A stretch of 64,000 nt of DNA from Thermaerobacter sp. FW80. GTDB lineage: Bacteria; Bacillota; Sulfobacillia; Thermaerobacterales; Thermaerobacteraceae. Shown here in pieces: positions 34,764 through 44,670 of the stretch. The stretch lies in contig NZ_CP037895.1 in NCBI RefSeq assembly GCF_004634385.1, positions 1,711,245-1,775,244 of the forward strand, in the 5' to 3' direction. The position numbers and the translations under genes were made by a program. The notes beneath the pieces were generated by a model that was not told the origin of the DNA, did not search any database, and saw only the letters and a program-made list of their open reading frames with translations. Every line of letters starts with the position of its first letter. Position 1 is the first letter of the stretch.

Positions 34764-35558
34764 GTGGAGCTGGGCTTGCAGGGCAAGGTGGCCCTGGTCA
34801 CGGCGGCCAGCCAGGGGCTGGGGCGCGCCATCGCCGGCCGCCTCGCGGAAGAGGGCATGCACGTGGCGATGTGCAGCCGATCGGCGGAGCGGATCCGCGA
34901 GGCGGCGGCCGAGGTGAGTCGGCGGGCCGGCCCCGGGTCGCGAGTCGAGGCCTGGCCGGCGGACGTGGCGGTGCCGGAGCAGGTGGAGGCCCTGGCCCGG
35001 CGGGTCGAACAGGCCTTCGGCCGGCTGGACGTGCTGGTCTGCAACGCGGGGGGCCCGCCGCCGGGCGACTTCTTCGACGTCACCGACGCGGACTGGGAGA
35101 GGGCGTTCCAGCAGAACCTGATGTCGGTGGTGCGGCTGGTCCGCGCGTGCGTGCCGCTGATGGAGCGGTCGGGCGGCGGCACCATCGTCGCCATCACCTC
35201 GACCTCCATCAAGGTCCCCCTGCCGCGACTGATCCTCTCCAACGTGATGCGGGCCGGCGTCTACGCGCTGGTCAAGAGCCTGGTGCCCGATCTGGCGGCG
35301 CGGAACATCCGCATTCACACCGTGGCGCCCGGGCGCATCGACACCGCTCGCGTCCGGAGCCTGGACGAGGACCTGGCGCGCCACTCCGGCCGGACCGTGG
35401 AGGAGGTGCGCCGGAGCTACTGCCAGCAGATCCCCCTCGGTCGCTACGGGGAGCCCGACGAGTTCGCCCGCGTGGTGGCCTTCCTGGTTTCCGACGCGGC
35501 GCGCTACCTGACCGGGCAGGCGGTGTTCGTCGACGGAGGCATGATGCGGGCGCTGTAG
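34764..35558 (+). CDS. Atypical short-chain dehydrogenase/reductase lacking the Tyr-Lys pair
   Basis: 264 residues, FabG-like overall: KVALVTAASQGLGRAIAGRL (cofactor loop TAASQGLG), VCNAGGPPPGDFF (NAG), and a C-terminal TGQAVFVDGGMMRAL. At the catalytic site the usual Y-x3-K is replaced: the segment reads STSIKVPLPRLILSNVMRAG, so the equivalents are Ser (or Leu) and Arg. Related SDRs with LSN-x2-R at this place are known. The activity may differ from a normal oxidoreductase. The GTG at 34764 has GGGGGTG upstream and follows the hairpin spacer. Confidence 0.85.
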   Translation: MELGLQGKVALVTAASQGLGRAIAGRLAEEGMHVAMCSRSAERIREAAAEVSRRAGPGSRVEAWPADVAVPEQVEALARRVEQAFGRLDVLVCNAGGPPPGDFFDVTDADWERAFQQNLMSVVRLVRACVPLMERSGGGTIVAITSTSIKVPLPRLILSNVMRAGVYALVKSLVPDLAARNIRIHTVAPGRIDTARVRSLDEDLARHSGRTVEEVRRSYCQQIPLGRYGEPDEFARVVAFLVSDAARYLTGQAVFVDGGMMRAL

Positions 35559-35957
35559 TTGCGGTTGCCGCCGCTGGCCCGGGGAAGCCCCGAGAAGCCG
35601 TCGGGGGAGTCCCTGTCGCGCTCGTTCCCGCGGTTCGGGACGAACCGGCCCGCCCGGCTCGCCGCGCGCCGCGGCGAGCCGGGCGCCAGGGCCAGCCGCT
35701 CCCCCCGCCAGGGCTTGCTGCCGGCAGGGGGACGGGGGTGCAGGACCCGCGGAGGGGGAGGCGACGCCGGGCAGCCCGCAGGGGACTCCTCATGCAGGCC
35801 AGCCGGTTGCCGTAGGCGACCACGGAAGGGGGCCGACGACGGGTATCCCGCAGCGGGCGGCCGCGCCGCGGCGCCTGGGCCATCCTGTTGGCCATCCTGT
35901 GGATGTCAGGGCGTCGATGGGTGTTGATGTCGGCACGCGCCCTGAAGGGGTGGGACG
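35559..35957 (+). other. Spacer between the SDR and ZIP genes
   Basis: About 400 bases with no supported gene. One exact dispersed 13-mer lies at 35638-35650. Confidence 0.5.
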
Positions 35958-36818
35958 GTGGGGTGGCCCGGATGGGGCGAAGCCGCCCTGTGGGCGCTGG
36001 TCGCGGCCAGCAGCGGGCTCTGGGGTTGTCTCGCCGGCCTGTTCATCCCCCTGGGACGCGAGGTGCTGGCCGCCGTCATGGCCTTCGGCGCCGGGGCCCT
36101 GCTGGGTGCCGTGACCTTCGACGTGCTGCCCGCGGCCCACGACCGGGGCGGGCCGGGTCCGGCGGTGGCCGGGTTCCTGGCGGGGGCGCTCCTCTTCACC
36201 CTGGTCGACTTCGCCCTCGATCGCCGCGGGGCGGCGGGCCGCAAGCGCAGCGGCGTCGAGCCGGCGGCGCCGCGGGCGCCGGCGTCGACGGGTCCACGCC
36301 AGCGGGCGATGGGGCGCGGCCTGGGGCCGACCCCAGCCGGGACCGGCGGCGCCCCAGGGGCGGGGGCTGGCGATGCCCCGGGGCCGCGGGCCGGCGCGGC
36401 CTGGGCGATCCTGGCCGGCGCGGTGCTCGACGGCATCCCCGAGGCCTTCGCCCTGGGCGTCGACCTGTACGCCGGCCGGGGGGTGAGCCTCGCGCTGGTC
36501 GCCGGCATCTTCCTCAGCACCCTGCCCGAGGGCCTGTTCGGGTCCGTGGGGCTGCGGCGCGCCGGTTACAACCCCGGGTTCATCGCGTCGATCTGGGCCG
36601 CTGTGGCCCTGGTGGCGGCGCCCGCCGCAGCGGCCGGCTTCGTCCTCGCCGAGCGGCTAGCCGGCGTCACGGAGGCGTTGATCCTCTCCCTGGCGGCCGG
36701 CGGGGTGGTGGCGATGGCCGCCGACACGCTGACCCCCGAGGCATACCGGGAGGGGGGCAACGTGGTCGGCCTGGTCACCGCCGTGGGGATGATCCTCAGC
36801 TTCATCCTGGCCGGGTAG
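35958..36818 (+). CDS. ZIP-family divalent metal transporter
   Basis: 286 residues, about eight membrane helices. Helix pairs carry the ZIP signatures: VMAFGAGALLGAVTFDVLP, DGIPEAFALGVDLY and FLSTLPEGLFGSVGL. The intracellular loop (about 95-145) is low-complexity and lacks the usual histidines. ZIP proteins bring Zn2+, Fe2+ or Mn2+ into the cytoplasm. The common HxxPEG is changed to DGIPEA, so metal preference is unclear. The GTG at 35958 has AAGGGGTGGG upstream. Confidence 0.87.
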   Translation: MGWPGWGEAALWALVAASSGLWGCLAGLFIPLGREVLAAVMAFGAGALLGAVTFDVLPAAHDRGGPGPAVAGFLAGALLFTLVDFALDRRGAAGRKRSGVEPAAPRAPASTGPRQRAMGRGLGPTPAGTGGAPGAGAGDAPGPRAGAAWAILAGAVLDGIPEAFALGVDLYAGRGVSLALVAGIFLSTLPEGLFGSVGLRRAGYNPGFIASIWAAVALVAAPAAAAGFVLAERLAGVTEALILSLAAGGVVAMAADTLTPEAYREGGNVVGLVTAVGMILSFILAG

Positions 36819-37398
36819 CCCGGCCAGCGGATACGGACCGGATGCCGCCGCGACCGGCTCGGGAGGTTCCTGCCTGCGCCTGATGTCCCATGCTCCCGTG
36901 CCCATGCCTGGGCATCCGTCCAGCCGCCCACCGTCACCACCACCTGCCCCACCGGCAGGTTGTCCATCGCATCCGTCATCATGTCTGCCCGCCGGGGTTC
37001 GGGCGGTTCCGTGCGACGTCGACCCGTTCCTGCGGGGTTCGCGTGAGCGGCTCGCCCGCTGGTGGGCGGACCGCCCGGTCGTGCACGAGTCCCCCTCCCC
37101 TTCGCGAGTCGCCGGTCGCGGGTGGTGCGGCGGCGCACCCGCGTCGGCGGCGGCGCACCCGCGTCGGCGGCGGCGCGTGCCTGGCCGCGGTGGCCCTCGT
37201 TCCCGCCGGGGGAGCGCCGGGTTCGCCCTGGGCAGGATTCGTGCTCCTTTCGACCGAACCTGTCTGTTGACTCGTGTCGCTCGCCTGTATCGCCGGCGGT
37301 ATCGATCGGATGGCCCCGCAGCACGCCGGGCTCCTCCGGATGATTCCGGGGCCGGGTGAAGGCGATCCGAGACCATGCCGGTACGAGGGGGGATCCGG
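36819..37398 (+). other. Spacer before the AGCS symporter gene
   Basis: 580 bases without a supported gene. It contains the 20-bp tandem repeat at 37131-37172. Confidence 0.5.
37131..37172. repeat. 20-bp tandem repeat, two units plus a partial
   Basis: CGGCGCACCCGCGTCGGCGG occurs at 37131-37150 and 37151-37170. Confidence 0.85.
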
Positions 37399-38814
37399 GT
37401 GCAAGGGTTCGTGGACGGGCTGGCTGCGTTCCTCGACGCGGCCAGCGACCTGGTGTGGGGGCCGCCCATGCTGGTCCTCATCGTCGGCACGGGCCTGTTC
37501 CTCACCATCCGCCTGCGCGGGCTGCAGTTCCGCGAGCTGGGGTATGCGTTGCGTCTCGCCTTCAGCCGGCGGCAGGACCATCGGTCCGAGGGCGACATCA
37601 ACCACTTCCAAGCGCTGACGACGGCTCTGGCCGCCACCGTGGGAACGGGCAACATCGCCGGCGTCGCGACGGCGGTGACGCTGGGCGGGCCCGGGGCGGT
37701 GTTCTGGATGTGGGTGACGGCCCTGGTCGGCATGGCCACCAAGTATGCCGAGGCGATCCTGGCCGTCGCCTACCGGGTGCGCAACGCCCGTGGCGAGATG
37801 GCCGGCGGGCCGATGTACGTCCTCGAGCGCGGGCTCGGGCAGCGGTGGCTGGCGGTGTTGTTCGCCCTCTTCGGGGCGCTCGCCGGTTTCGGCATCGGTA
37901 ACACGGTCCAGGCGTACGAGGTCACCAACAACATCCAGCAGTATTGGGGCGTACCCTCCTGGATCACGGGGGTCGTGCTGGCCGGCATGACCGGGCTGGT
38001 GGTGATCGGCGGGATCAAGGCCATCGGGCGGGTGACGGCGTTCCTGGTGCCCTTCATGGCGCTGTTCTACGTCATCGGGGGGCTGGTCATCCTCGTCCGG
38101 CACATCGAGGCGGTGCCGGGCGCCATCGCCCTGATCCTCGGCCACGCCTTGACCGGGGAGGCCGTGGGCGGCGGCGTGGTGGGGGCCGGCGTGCGCGAGG
38201 CCATCCGCTGGGGCGTGGCCCGCGGCGTGTTCTCCAACGAAGCGGGCCTGGGCAGTGCGCCCATCGCCGCCGCCGCGGCCAAGACGGACATCCCCGCGCG
38301 GCAGGCCCTGGTGTCCATGACGGGGACGTTCATCGACACCATCGTGGTCTGCTCCATCACCGGCCTCGTGATCGTGGCGACGGGGATGTGGCAGCAGGCC
38401 GACCCCGCGACGCTGACGGGCGCCCAGCTGACTACCCGGGCCTTCGAGATGGGCCTGCCGGGACCGGGTGGGCTGATCGTGGTCATCGGGCTGATCCTCT
38501 TCGCGTACTCGACCATCCTCGGCTGGGCGTACTATGGGGAGAAGTGCTTCGAGTACCTGTTCGGGACCCGCGCCATCACCGTCTACCGCGTCCTGTGGAC
38601 GGTCGGGGTGTTCGCCGGCTCGGTGGCCACCTTCGGGCTGGTGTGGGACTTCGCCGACGTGATGAACGGGCTCATGGCGGTGCCGAACCTGATCAGCCTC
38701 CTCGCCCTGAGCGGAGTGGTGGTCCGTGAGACCCGGCGCTTCTTCGAGGTGGGCCGGGAGCCGGTGGTCCCCGGCAGCGGGCAGCCCGTGACCACCGGGG
38801 CGTCCGGCGATTGA
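37399..38814 (+). CDS. Sodium:alanine/glycine symporter (AGCS family)
   Basis: 471 residues, about eleven membrane helices. Family signatures include [41 protein letters not shown], and [20 protein letters not shown]. These carry the substrate and Na+ site residues of AgcS/AlsT proteins. It imports alanine or glycine with Na+. The GTG at 37399 is favoured by GAGGGGGGA just upstream; an ATG at 37375 is the alternative. It stands alone between repeat-rich spacers. Confidence 0.93.
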   Translation: MQGFVDGLAAFLDAASDLVWGPPMLVLIVGTGLFLTIRLRGLQFRELGYALRLAFSRRQDHRSEGDINHFQALTTALAATVGTGNIAGVATAVTLGGPGAVFWMWVTALVGMATKYAEAILAVAYRVRNARGEMAGGPMYVLERGLGQRWLAVLFALFGALAGFGIGNTVQAYEVTNNIQQYWGVPSWITGVVLAGMTGLVVIGGIKAIGRVTAFLVPFMALFYVIGGLVILVRHIEAVPGAIALILGHALTGEAVGGGVVGAGVREAIRWGVARGVFSNEAGLGSAPIAAAAAKTDIPARQALVSMTGTFIDTIVVCSITGLVIVATGMWQQADPATLTGAQLTTRAFEMGLPGPGGLIVVIGLILFAYSTILGWAYYGEKCFEYLFGTRAITVYRVLWTVGVFAGSVATFGLVWDFADVMNGLMAVPNLISLLALSGVVVRETRRFFEVGREPVVPGSGQPVTTGASGD

Positions 38815-39548
38815 GGGGGCGTAGCCCCCGGCGCATCCCGCGATGGCGAGGGGACGGCCGCGCGGGGCGGGCCCAGCGCCCCGCGCGGCCGCTCTGGACT
38901 GCATCCCCGTCCATGGGCCCCGTGCCCGCCGCCGCACGGGGCGGGCCCAGCGCCCGGGGCGGCCGCCGCTGCCATCTCCTCTTGCGCGGAGCCTGCGATG
39001 CCCTTAGATTCGGGGCGGGGAAGCCTTCGTCCCCCAGGGGTCCCGAACCGGATCGAACCGCCCTGCGGCGACCCATCGGAATCCCGGACGCGGTGCCCAG
39101 CGTGACGCCCGCACCGCGATGCGCAGTGCGCGCATCAGCTCGTGCACCCCGACTCCCGCGGTCCCTGTGACCCGCTGGCTTTTTCCCACCGCCATGCCTC
39201 CGGTCGGTGCGTTGGCCTGCCTGGGAGGGATGGGTGCGTGCCAGGCGACCGGGCCGGCGCCGCGCCGCGGCGCCCGCGCTGACCCGGTGCGACGCCGCGG
39301 CGCCCGCGCTGACCCGGCGCGACGCCGGGGCGCCCGCGTCGACGAGCGCCGGCGACGGGGAGCGGTCCGTCTCCTCTCCGGTCCCGGGGGCGCCGGGACC
39401 GCGGCCCGGTCGGGACCCGCGGAAGCGCGGCCGGGACGCCCGCAAGATGCGGAAGGGTTCGAGGGCTCGAAGGCCGGTGGGGTGACGGAGACCTTCTGGA
39501 CTGCGACCGGGCGCGGGGGCGCCGGTCGCCGGCGAAAGGGGGAGACGC
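38815..39548 (+). other. 730-base spacer before the permuted binding-protein gene
   Basis: No gene supported. It contains the 30-bp repeat at 39260-39347 and GC-rich low-complexity sequence. Confidence 0.5.
39260..39347. repeat. 30-bp tandem repeat, nearly three units
   Basis: The unit core GCCGCGGCGCCCGCGCTGAC recurs at 30-base spacing, with the third unit diverging at its end. Confidence 0.8.
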
Positions 39549-41222
39549 ATGGTCGGTCGGACGAGGTGGTTCGGGCCCCGGGCGGTTCGCGAAGAAGGCT
39601 GTGGAGCCGGGACCGGGTGCCCGCCGTCATGGAACGCGCGGCGGCCTGGCGCCCGGCCACGGTTGTGCTGGCTGGTGGTCGTCCTGCTCGGCTTCGCGGT
39701 GGCCGGCTGCACCGGTGGCGGGCAGGAGACGGCCGGCGGGGAGGCCGGTTCGTCCGAGGGGAAGGTGCTGACCCTGACCCTGGACGGGGCGAAGAATCGG
39801 GAGGCGGAGCTGCAGGTCATCGCCCAGTACCTGAAGCAGGTGGGCATCGACGCCCAGGTGCGGGTGTGGGAGTACCAGACCCTGGTGGCCGAGGCCCAGA
39901 AGGGGACGCGGCAGGCGTACGCCACGGACTGGGGCAGCTCCACGTTCAGTCCCGTGGACCTCGCGGTGCCCAAGCTGGAGACCGGCGGGCGCGGCAACTA
40001 CTCCTTCTACTCCAACCCCGAGGTCGACGCCCTGTTCCGGCAGGCGGCCGCCACCACCGACGAGGGCGAGGCCCTCGAGGCCTACAAGAAGGCGCAGGAG
40101 ATCATCTACCGGGATGCGCCGTGGATCTTCGGCTACTACCTGGACGCCATCGAGGCGGCGTCGACCCGGGTGAAGAACTGGCAACCCTCCATGGACAGTC
40201 GCGTCAATCTCCACGACGTGGAGCTGGAGGACGGGGACACGCTGGTGGTGGGCCTGCGCGCCGACCGCATCCTCTCCCTGGATCCGGCGGCCTACCGGGA
40301 CCGAGACACCGAGACGGTGATCCGCAACATCTACGACGGTCTGGTGACCCGGACGCCCGACGGCGAGGTGGTGCCGGAGATCGCCGAGTCGTGGGAGCAG
40401 CCCGACCCGACCACCTACATCTTCAAGCTGCGCCGGGGCATCAAGTTCCACAACGGTGAGGAGCTGACGGCCGACGACGTGGTGTTCACCTTCGAGCGGA
40501 TCCTGGCCGACGACGGGCTGGACGGCCAGCCCTCGCCGCGGAAGGGGCTGGTGGAGCCGCTCCAGTCCGTCGAGAAGGTGGACGACTACACCGTGCGGAT
40601 GAAGCTGGCGAAGCCGTCGGCCGCGTTCCTCCAGCTCCTGGTGCACACCCAGATCGTCCCCAAGGACTACGTGGAGGAAGTGGGTAGCCGGGGGCTGTCG
40701 GAGCACCCCGTGGGGGCGGGTCCCTTCAAGTTCGTCGAGGGGAGCCTCGACGGCCAGATCGTGCTGGAGCGGTTCGACGGGTACTACGGCGGTTCGCCGG
40801 AGCTGCCGCCTGTGGGCCCGGCCAAGGTGCGGCGCGTGGTCTTCCGCATGATGCCGGAGCCAGCCACCCGCATCGCGGCGCTGAAGAGCGGGGAGGTCCA
40901 CATCGTCCAGGAGGTGCCGCCGGACATGGTGGCCGACCTGGAGCGAGACCCCAACGTGCAGGTCAAGGTCACCCAGGGGACCCGGCTCTACATGATCGAG
41001 CTCAACAACAAGGTGCTCTCCGACCCCCGGGTGCGACAGGCGCTGAACTACGCCATCGACTGGGACGCGATCCTCCAGGAGCTGTACCAGGGCCACGCCC
41101 ACCGCGTGGCGACGGCGATGCTGCCCAGCGGCTTCGGCTACCACGAGGGCCTCGAGCCGTACCCCTACGACCCGGAGAAGGCGAAGCAGCTGCTGCGCGA
41201 GGCGGGCTACAGGGTCGACTGA
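39549..41222 (+). CDS. Circularly permuted peptide-type solute-binding lipoprotein (SBP family 5)
   Basis: 557 residues with a lipobox at VAGC (Cys54) after a long basic start. Segment order is reversed. Residues about 73-227 are what normally ends a DppA/OppA-type protein: LTLDGAKNREAELQVIAQYL, GNYSFYSNPEVDALFRQA, EIIYRDAPWIF, VNLHDVEL. Residues about 228-557 are what normally begins one: TLVVGLRADRILSLDPAAYR, NIYDGLVTR, FKLRRGIKFHNGEELTADDV, VGAGPFKFVEG, RQALNYAIDWDAI, ending at DPEKAKQLLREAGYRVD. That end would normally continue straight into the segment found at residue 73. Both halves look intact. It should bind peptides or nickel/sugar-like ligands outside the membrane and feed the two permeases downstream. 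The ATG at 39549 has GGGGGAGACGC upstream. Confidence 0.9.
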   Translation: MVGRTRWFGPRAVREEGCGAGTGCPPSWNARRPGARPRLCWLVVVLLGFAVAGCTGGGQETAGGEAGSSEGKVLTLTLDGAKNREAELQVIAQYLKQVGIDAQVRVWEYQTLVAEAQKGTRQAYATDWGSSTFSPVDLAVPKLETGGRGNYSFYSNPEVDALFRQAAATTDEGEALEAYKKAQEIIYRDAPWIFGYYLDAIEAASTRVKNWQPSMDSRVNLHDVELEDGDTLVVGLRADRILSLDPAAYRDRDTETVIRNIYDGLVTRTPDGEVVPEIAESWEQPDPTTYIFKLRRGIKFHNGEELTADDVVFTFERILADDGLDGQPSPRKGLVEPLQSVEKVDDYTVRMKLAKPSAAFLQLLVHTQIVPKDYVEEVGSRGLSEHPVGAGPFKFVEGSLDGQIVLERFDGYYGGSPELPPVGPAKVRRVVFRMMPEPATRIAALKSGEVHIVQEVPPDMVADLERDPNVQVKVTQGTRLYMIELNNKVLSDPRVRQALNYAIDWDAILQELYQGHAHRVATAMLPSGFGYHEGLEPYPYDPEKAKQLLREAGYRVD

Positions 41223-41642
41223 GGGACGAACCCGGCCATCGCCGGGCGGACGAATGGGACCCTCCCCGGCACCCGCGCGGCAGGTGAGCCCACCCTCGCC
41301 CGGCGGACCGACGCGCGGCGGCCGCGCCGGGGCGCGCGGCGGGCGAGGGCGGCGGGCGGCGGCGGGCGGTAACGGCGGGCGGTAACGGCGGGCGGTGACG
41401 GCGGGTGGTGGCGGCGCCCGGGCCGCGGGTGTGGCCGCCGTGGAGCGGTGGCGCTCCCGGAGGTGGCTTCGGCATGGCTTCGTCCGCGCCGCCGGCGGGC
41501 GTGGCCGCCCTGCGGCCGGGGCCGCTGCCCCCCGGCGGCCGGCTCCAATGCCAGCCGGGGACGGGGCGACCGTCGGCGCCCTTTGGGCGCGCCGGCCCGG
41601 GGACCCGCGCGGCGCGGGCCGCAGGGGACGGGAGGTGACGGG
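41223..41642 (+). other. Spacer between binding-protein and permease genes with 13-bp repeats
   Basis: No gene supported. It includes a run of TAACGGCGGGCGG-like units (about 41343-41412). Confidence 0.6.
41343..41412. repeat. 13-bp tandem repeat
   Basis: GGCGGGCGGTAAC recurs three to four times with drift to GGCGGGCGGTGAC. Confidence 0.8.
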
Positions 41643-42662
41643 ATGCGGGGCGCGTGGATCGTGCGTCGTCTGGCCATGGCGCTTCCCCTGGCGGTGGGGA
41701 TCGTGCTGGTGAGCTTCATCCTCCTGCGGGTGATGCCGGGCGACCCCGTGGACATCATGCTGCGCGGCGGCGGCATGTCCAGCGAGGAGGAGGCGCGGGC
41801 CCTGGCCCGGGAGCTGGGCCTGGACCAGCCGCTGCACGTCCAGCTGGGCCGGTTCGTCGCCGATCTGGCCCATGGCGACCTGGGCGAGTCCATCCGCAGC
41901 CGCCAACCGGTGGGGCAGGTGCTGCTGGCGACCCTGCCGGCCACGGTGGAGCTGGCCGTGGCGGCGCTCGGCTTCGCCGTGGTGGCGGGGGTGGCGCTGG
42001 GCGTGCTGGCGGCGGTGCGCCGCGGCTCGTGGCTCGACCGGCTGGTCATGGCGACGGCCTCCCTCGGCATCTCCATGCCCGCCTTCTGGTTCGGCATCGT
42101 GCTGATGCTGGTGCTGGCGGTGGGCACCGGCTGGTTGCCCACCTCCGGCCGCATCGCCTCCGAGTACGCCGGCGCCGTGCCTTGGCGGACCGGGTTCCTC
42201 CTGATCGACACGCTGCTGGCGGGCAACGGGGCCGCCTTCCGGTCCGCCCTCGCCCACCTGGTGCTGCCGGCCGTGACCCTGGGCGCGGAGCTGGCGGCGG
42301 TGGTGGCCCGGGTGACCCGCTCCAGCATGCTGGAGGTGCTGGGGGCCGAGTTCATCCGCACGGCCCGGGCCAAGGGCCTCCACGAGCGGCGGGTGGTCCT
42401 GGTCCATGCCCTGCGCAACGCCCTGATCCCCACCGCCAGCGTGGTGGGGTTGCAGGCGGGGGTGCTGCTGGGCGGCAACATGATCGTCGAGACGGTGTTC
42501 GGCTGGCCGGGCCTAGGAAGGCTGGTGGTCGAGGCCATCTTCGCCCGGGACTACCCGGTGGTCCAGGGGGCGGTGATGGTCTACGCGCTGACCTTCCTGG
42601 TGATGAACCTGCTGGTCGACCTGGCCTACACGTGGCTCGATCCGCGCATCCGGGAGGCGTAG
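41643..42662 (+). CDS. Peptide-type ABC transporter permease (DppB/OppB-like)
   Basis: 339 residues, six membrane helices. N-terminal LPLAVGIVLVSFILLRVMPGDPVD is characteristic, as is the EAA coupling loop EFIRTARAKGLHERRVVLVHALRNALIPT and the final FGWPGLGRLVVEAIFARDYP. It forms half the membrane channel of an importer for peptides or related ligands. The ATG at 41643 has GGAGGTGACGG directly upstream. No ATPase gene (DppD/DppF) lies in the window, so ATPases must be supplied elsewhere. Confidence 0.94.
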   Translation: MRGAWIVRRLAMALPLAVGIVLVSFILLRVMPGDPVDIMLRGGGMSSEEEARALARELGLDQPLHVQLGRFVADLAHGDLGESIRSRQPVGQVLLATLPATVELAVAALGFAVVAGVALGVLAAVRRGSWLDRLVMATASLGISMPAFWFGIVLMLVLAVGTGWLPTSGRIASEYAGAVPWRTGFLLIDTLLAGNGAAFRSALAHLVLPAVTLGAELAAVVARVTRSSMLEVLGAEFIRTARAKGLHERRVVLVHALRNALIPTASVVGLQAGVLLGGNMIVETVFGWPGLGRLVVEAIFARDYPVVQGAVMVYALTFLVMNLLVDLAYTWLDPRIREA

Positions 42663-43360
42663 CCGGGCGGCCTGGGGCGTGCCGACGGCGGGGGTGCGGA
42701 CGGCGCGGCAGGTACGGACCCCGCACGAGGGGGCGGACGAGGTCGGGGACGCTGCGCGGGGCGGTTGGCGAGGGCGACCGGCTCCCGGTCCTGGGCCAAT
42801 CGAGGCCCAATCGCGCGGCCAGGGGAGGTGCCGACCGAGGCTCCTTCCTGCGGCAAGCCGGGGTCCCACCCGCGACCATCCGTGGTCCGTGCGTGCGGTC
42901 ACGCCGGCGCCCGCGTCCGCGGACACCCAGCGGTCCCTGCCCGCGGCCAGGCGAAGTCCCCGCGCCCCGGCACGCCGGGGCCCGTTCCCGCGGGCCCGCG
43001 GCGGCCGCCGCCCGGGCCAGGCGAGGTCCCTGCGTGCTGGCACACCGGGGCCGTCCCCACGGGCCCGCGGTGGCCGCTGCCCGGGCCAGGCGAGGTCCCT
43101 GCCCGCAGGCGCGCCGAGGCGGCCCGGGCGGTCCGTCAAACCGGACATCCGCCGGGCCGACCTGGGGAGGGATGCGGCGCACGGGGCCATCCCAGGCGAA
43201 GACGGGACCATCACGGCCGGAGGACGACGGGCGCAGGGTGGTGGCGGGCGAGCACCGCGAACCCATGGGCGAAACCGGGGACGAGGGCTACCGGGGGCGG
43301 CAGCGACGTCGGCTGGCTGCGAGCGGCGGGAGCGGGACCGGTTGGAGAGGAGGGTCGGCC
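42663..43360 (+). other. 700-base repeat-rich spacer between the two permease genes
   Basis: No gene supported. It contains 69-70-bp repeats at 42951-43128. Permease genes of this family usually lie only a few bases apart. Confidence 0.6.
42951..43128. repeat. 69-70-bp tandem repeat, about 2.5 units
   Basis: Units begin GCGARGTCCC at 42951, 43021 and 43090 and share CCCGCGG and CCGGGCCAG blocks. Confidence 0.8.
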
Positions 43361-44530
43361 ATGCCATACGGGAGGCAGGATCCGGTGCGGGGCGGGCGAC
43401 GGGACGAACGGGCCTGGCACCTCCGGCCGGAGGGTGGCGTCGGGGGCGATCTGGGCGATGCGATCCGGGGGACCGGGGCGTCCGGCGGGGCGACCGTCGT
43501 CGCCGCGGCCGCCGGATTCGTCGCCGCCCCTTCCTCCGGCCCGACCGCTGCCTACCGGGTGGGAGCGGTGGCCAGGCCGGACGCGGCGCCCCAGGGGGCT
43601 CGCCCGATCGCCGACCGCCCGGCCTCCACCGTCGTCGCGCCAGGCCGGGTCCCCGGTGGCGCTCCCGCGCCCGGTGGGACCCCTGGCGCCTGGCGCCGGC
43701 TGTGGCGGCGGCATCCCCAGATGGTGGTCGGCCTGCTGGTGGTGGCGCTCTACGTGGCGGCGGCGGTGGCGGCGCCGTGGCTCGCGCCCTACGACCCCGA
43801 CGACTTCACCCTAAGCGCGCGGCTGGCACCGCCGGCCTTCCTCCCCGGCGGCCACCCGGAGCACTTGCTGGGCACCGACCGGCTGGGGCGCGACCTCTTG
43901 ACCCAGCTGCTCTACGGGGCCCGCGTCTCCTTGCTGGTGGGGGCGGTGGGGGTCATGGTGGCCGGCCTCTTCGGGTCGGTGCTCGGCGCGGTGGCCGGAT
44001 ACTTCGGGGGCCTGGTCGATCAGGTGCTCTCCCGCGCGGCCGACCTGCTGATGGCCTTTCCGTATCTGCTCTTCACCATCCTGATGATGGGGATCCTGGG
44101 GCCGGGCATCGGCAACCTGATCCTGGCCCTGACCTTCAAGGCCTGGGTCGAGTTCTTCCGGGTGGCGCGGGGCCAGGTGCTGGCGGAGAAGGCCAAGCCC
44201 TACGTCGAGGCGGCCCGGGCCATCGGGCGCGGCCACGCCGGCATCCTGGCGCGGGAGATCCTGCCCAACATCGTGCACGCGCTCCTGGTGGTGGCCACCC
44301 TGCGGGCCGGTCACATGATCCTGATGGAGGCGTCCCTGAGCTTCCTGGGCATCGGCGTCCCGCCCGACGTGCCGGCGTGGGGCTCCATGGTGGCCGAGGG
44401 GCGCGACTATCTCGGCACCGCGTGGTGGGTCTCCACCCTGCCGGGGTTGGCCGTGCTGGTGCTGGTCCTGGCGGTGAACACCCTGGGCGACGGGCTGCGG
44501 GAGATGCTGGATCCGCGGCTGCGGGTGTGA
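43361..44530 (+). CDS. Peptide-type ABC transporter permease (DppC/OppC-like)
   Basis: 389 residues; the first 105 are a low-complexity extension. Conserved part: HPQMVVGLLVVALYVAAAVA, LAPYDPDDF, HLLGTDRLGRDLLTQLLYGAR, the coupling loop EAARAIGRGHAGILAREILPN, and EASLSFLGIGVPPDVPAWGSM. It pairs with the DppB-like permease. The ATG at 43361 follows GGAGAGGAGGG. The extension carries an exact GGACGAACGGGCC at 43402-43414. Confidence 0.93.
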   Translation: MPYGRQDPVRGGRRDERAWHLRPEGGVGGDLGDAIRGTGASGGATVVAAAAGFVAAPSSGPTAAYRVGAVARPDAAPQGARPIADRPASTVVAPGRVPGGAPAPGGTPGAWRRLWRRHPQMVVGLLVVALYVAAAVAAPWLAPYDPDDFTLSARLAPPAFLPGGHPEHLLGTDRLGRDLLTQLLYGARVSLLVGAVGVMVAGLFGSVLGAVAGYFGGLVDQVLSRAADLLMAFPYLLFTILMMGILGPGIGNLILALTFKAWVEFFRVARGQVLAEKAKPYVEAARAIGRGHAGILAREILPNIVHALLVVATLRAGHMILMEASLSFLGIGVPPDVPAWGSMVAEGRDYLGTAWWVSTLPGLAVLVLVLAVNTLGDGLREMLDPRLRV

Positions 44531-44670
44531 GGGGGGCGGGGACGCTGGGTCCTGTGGGGGTCGAGGACGATCCTTCCGGGCGCTCATGCGCGGTGAAGCG
44601 TCCGGTCGGCCGGCTCCGCGCCCGGGCCGCATCCGCAGAGACGCCGGTGGGCCGAAGGCGCGACGCCGGC

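Noticed and set aside
37131-43128. Regularly spaced repeats considered as CRISPR
   Set aside because: Units are directly adjacent or differ in length without unique spacers, and no cas genes are present.
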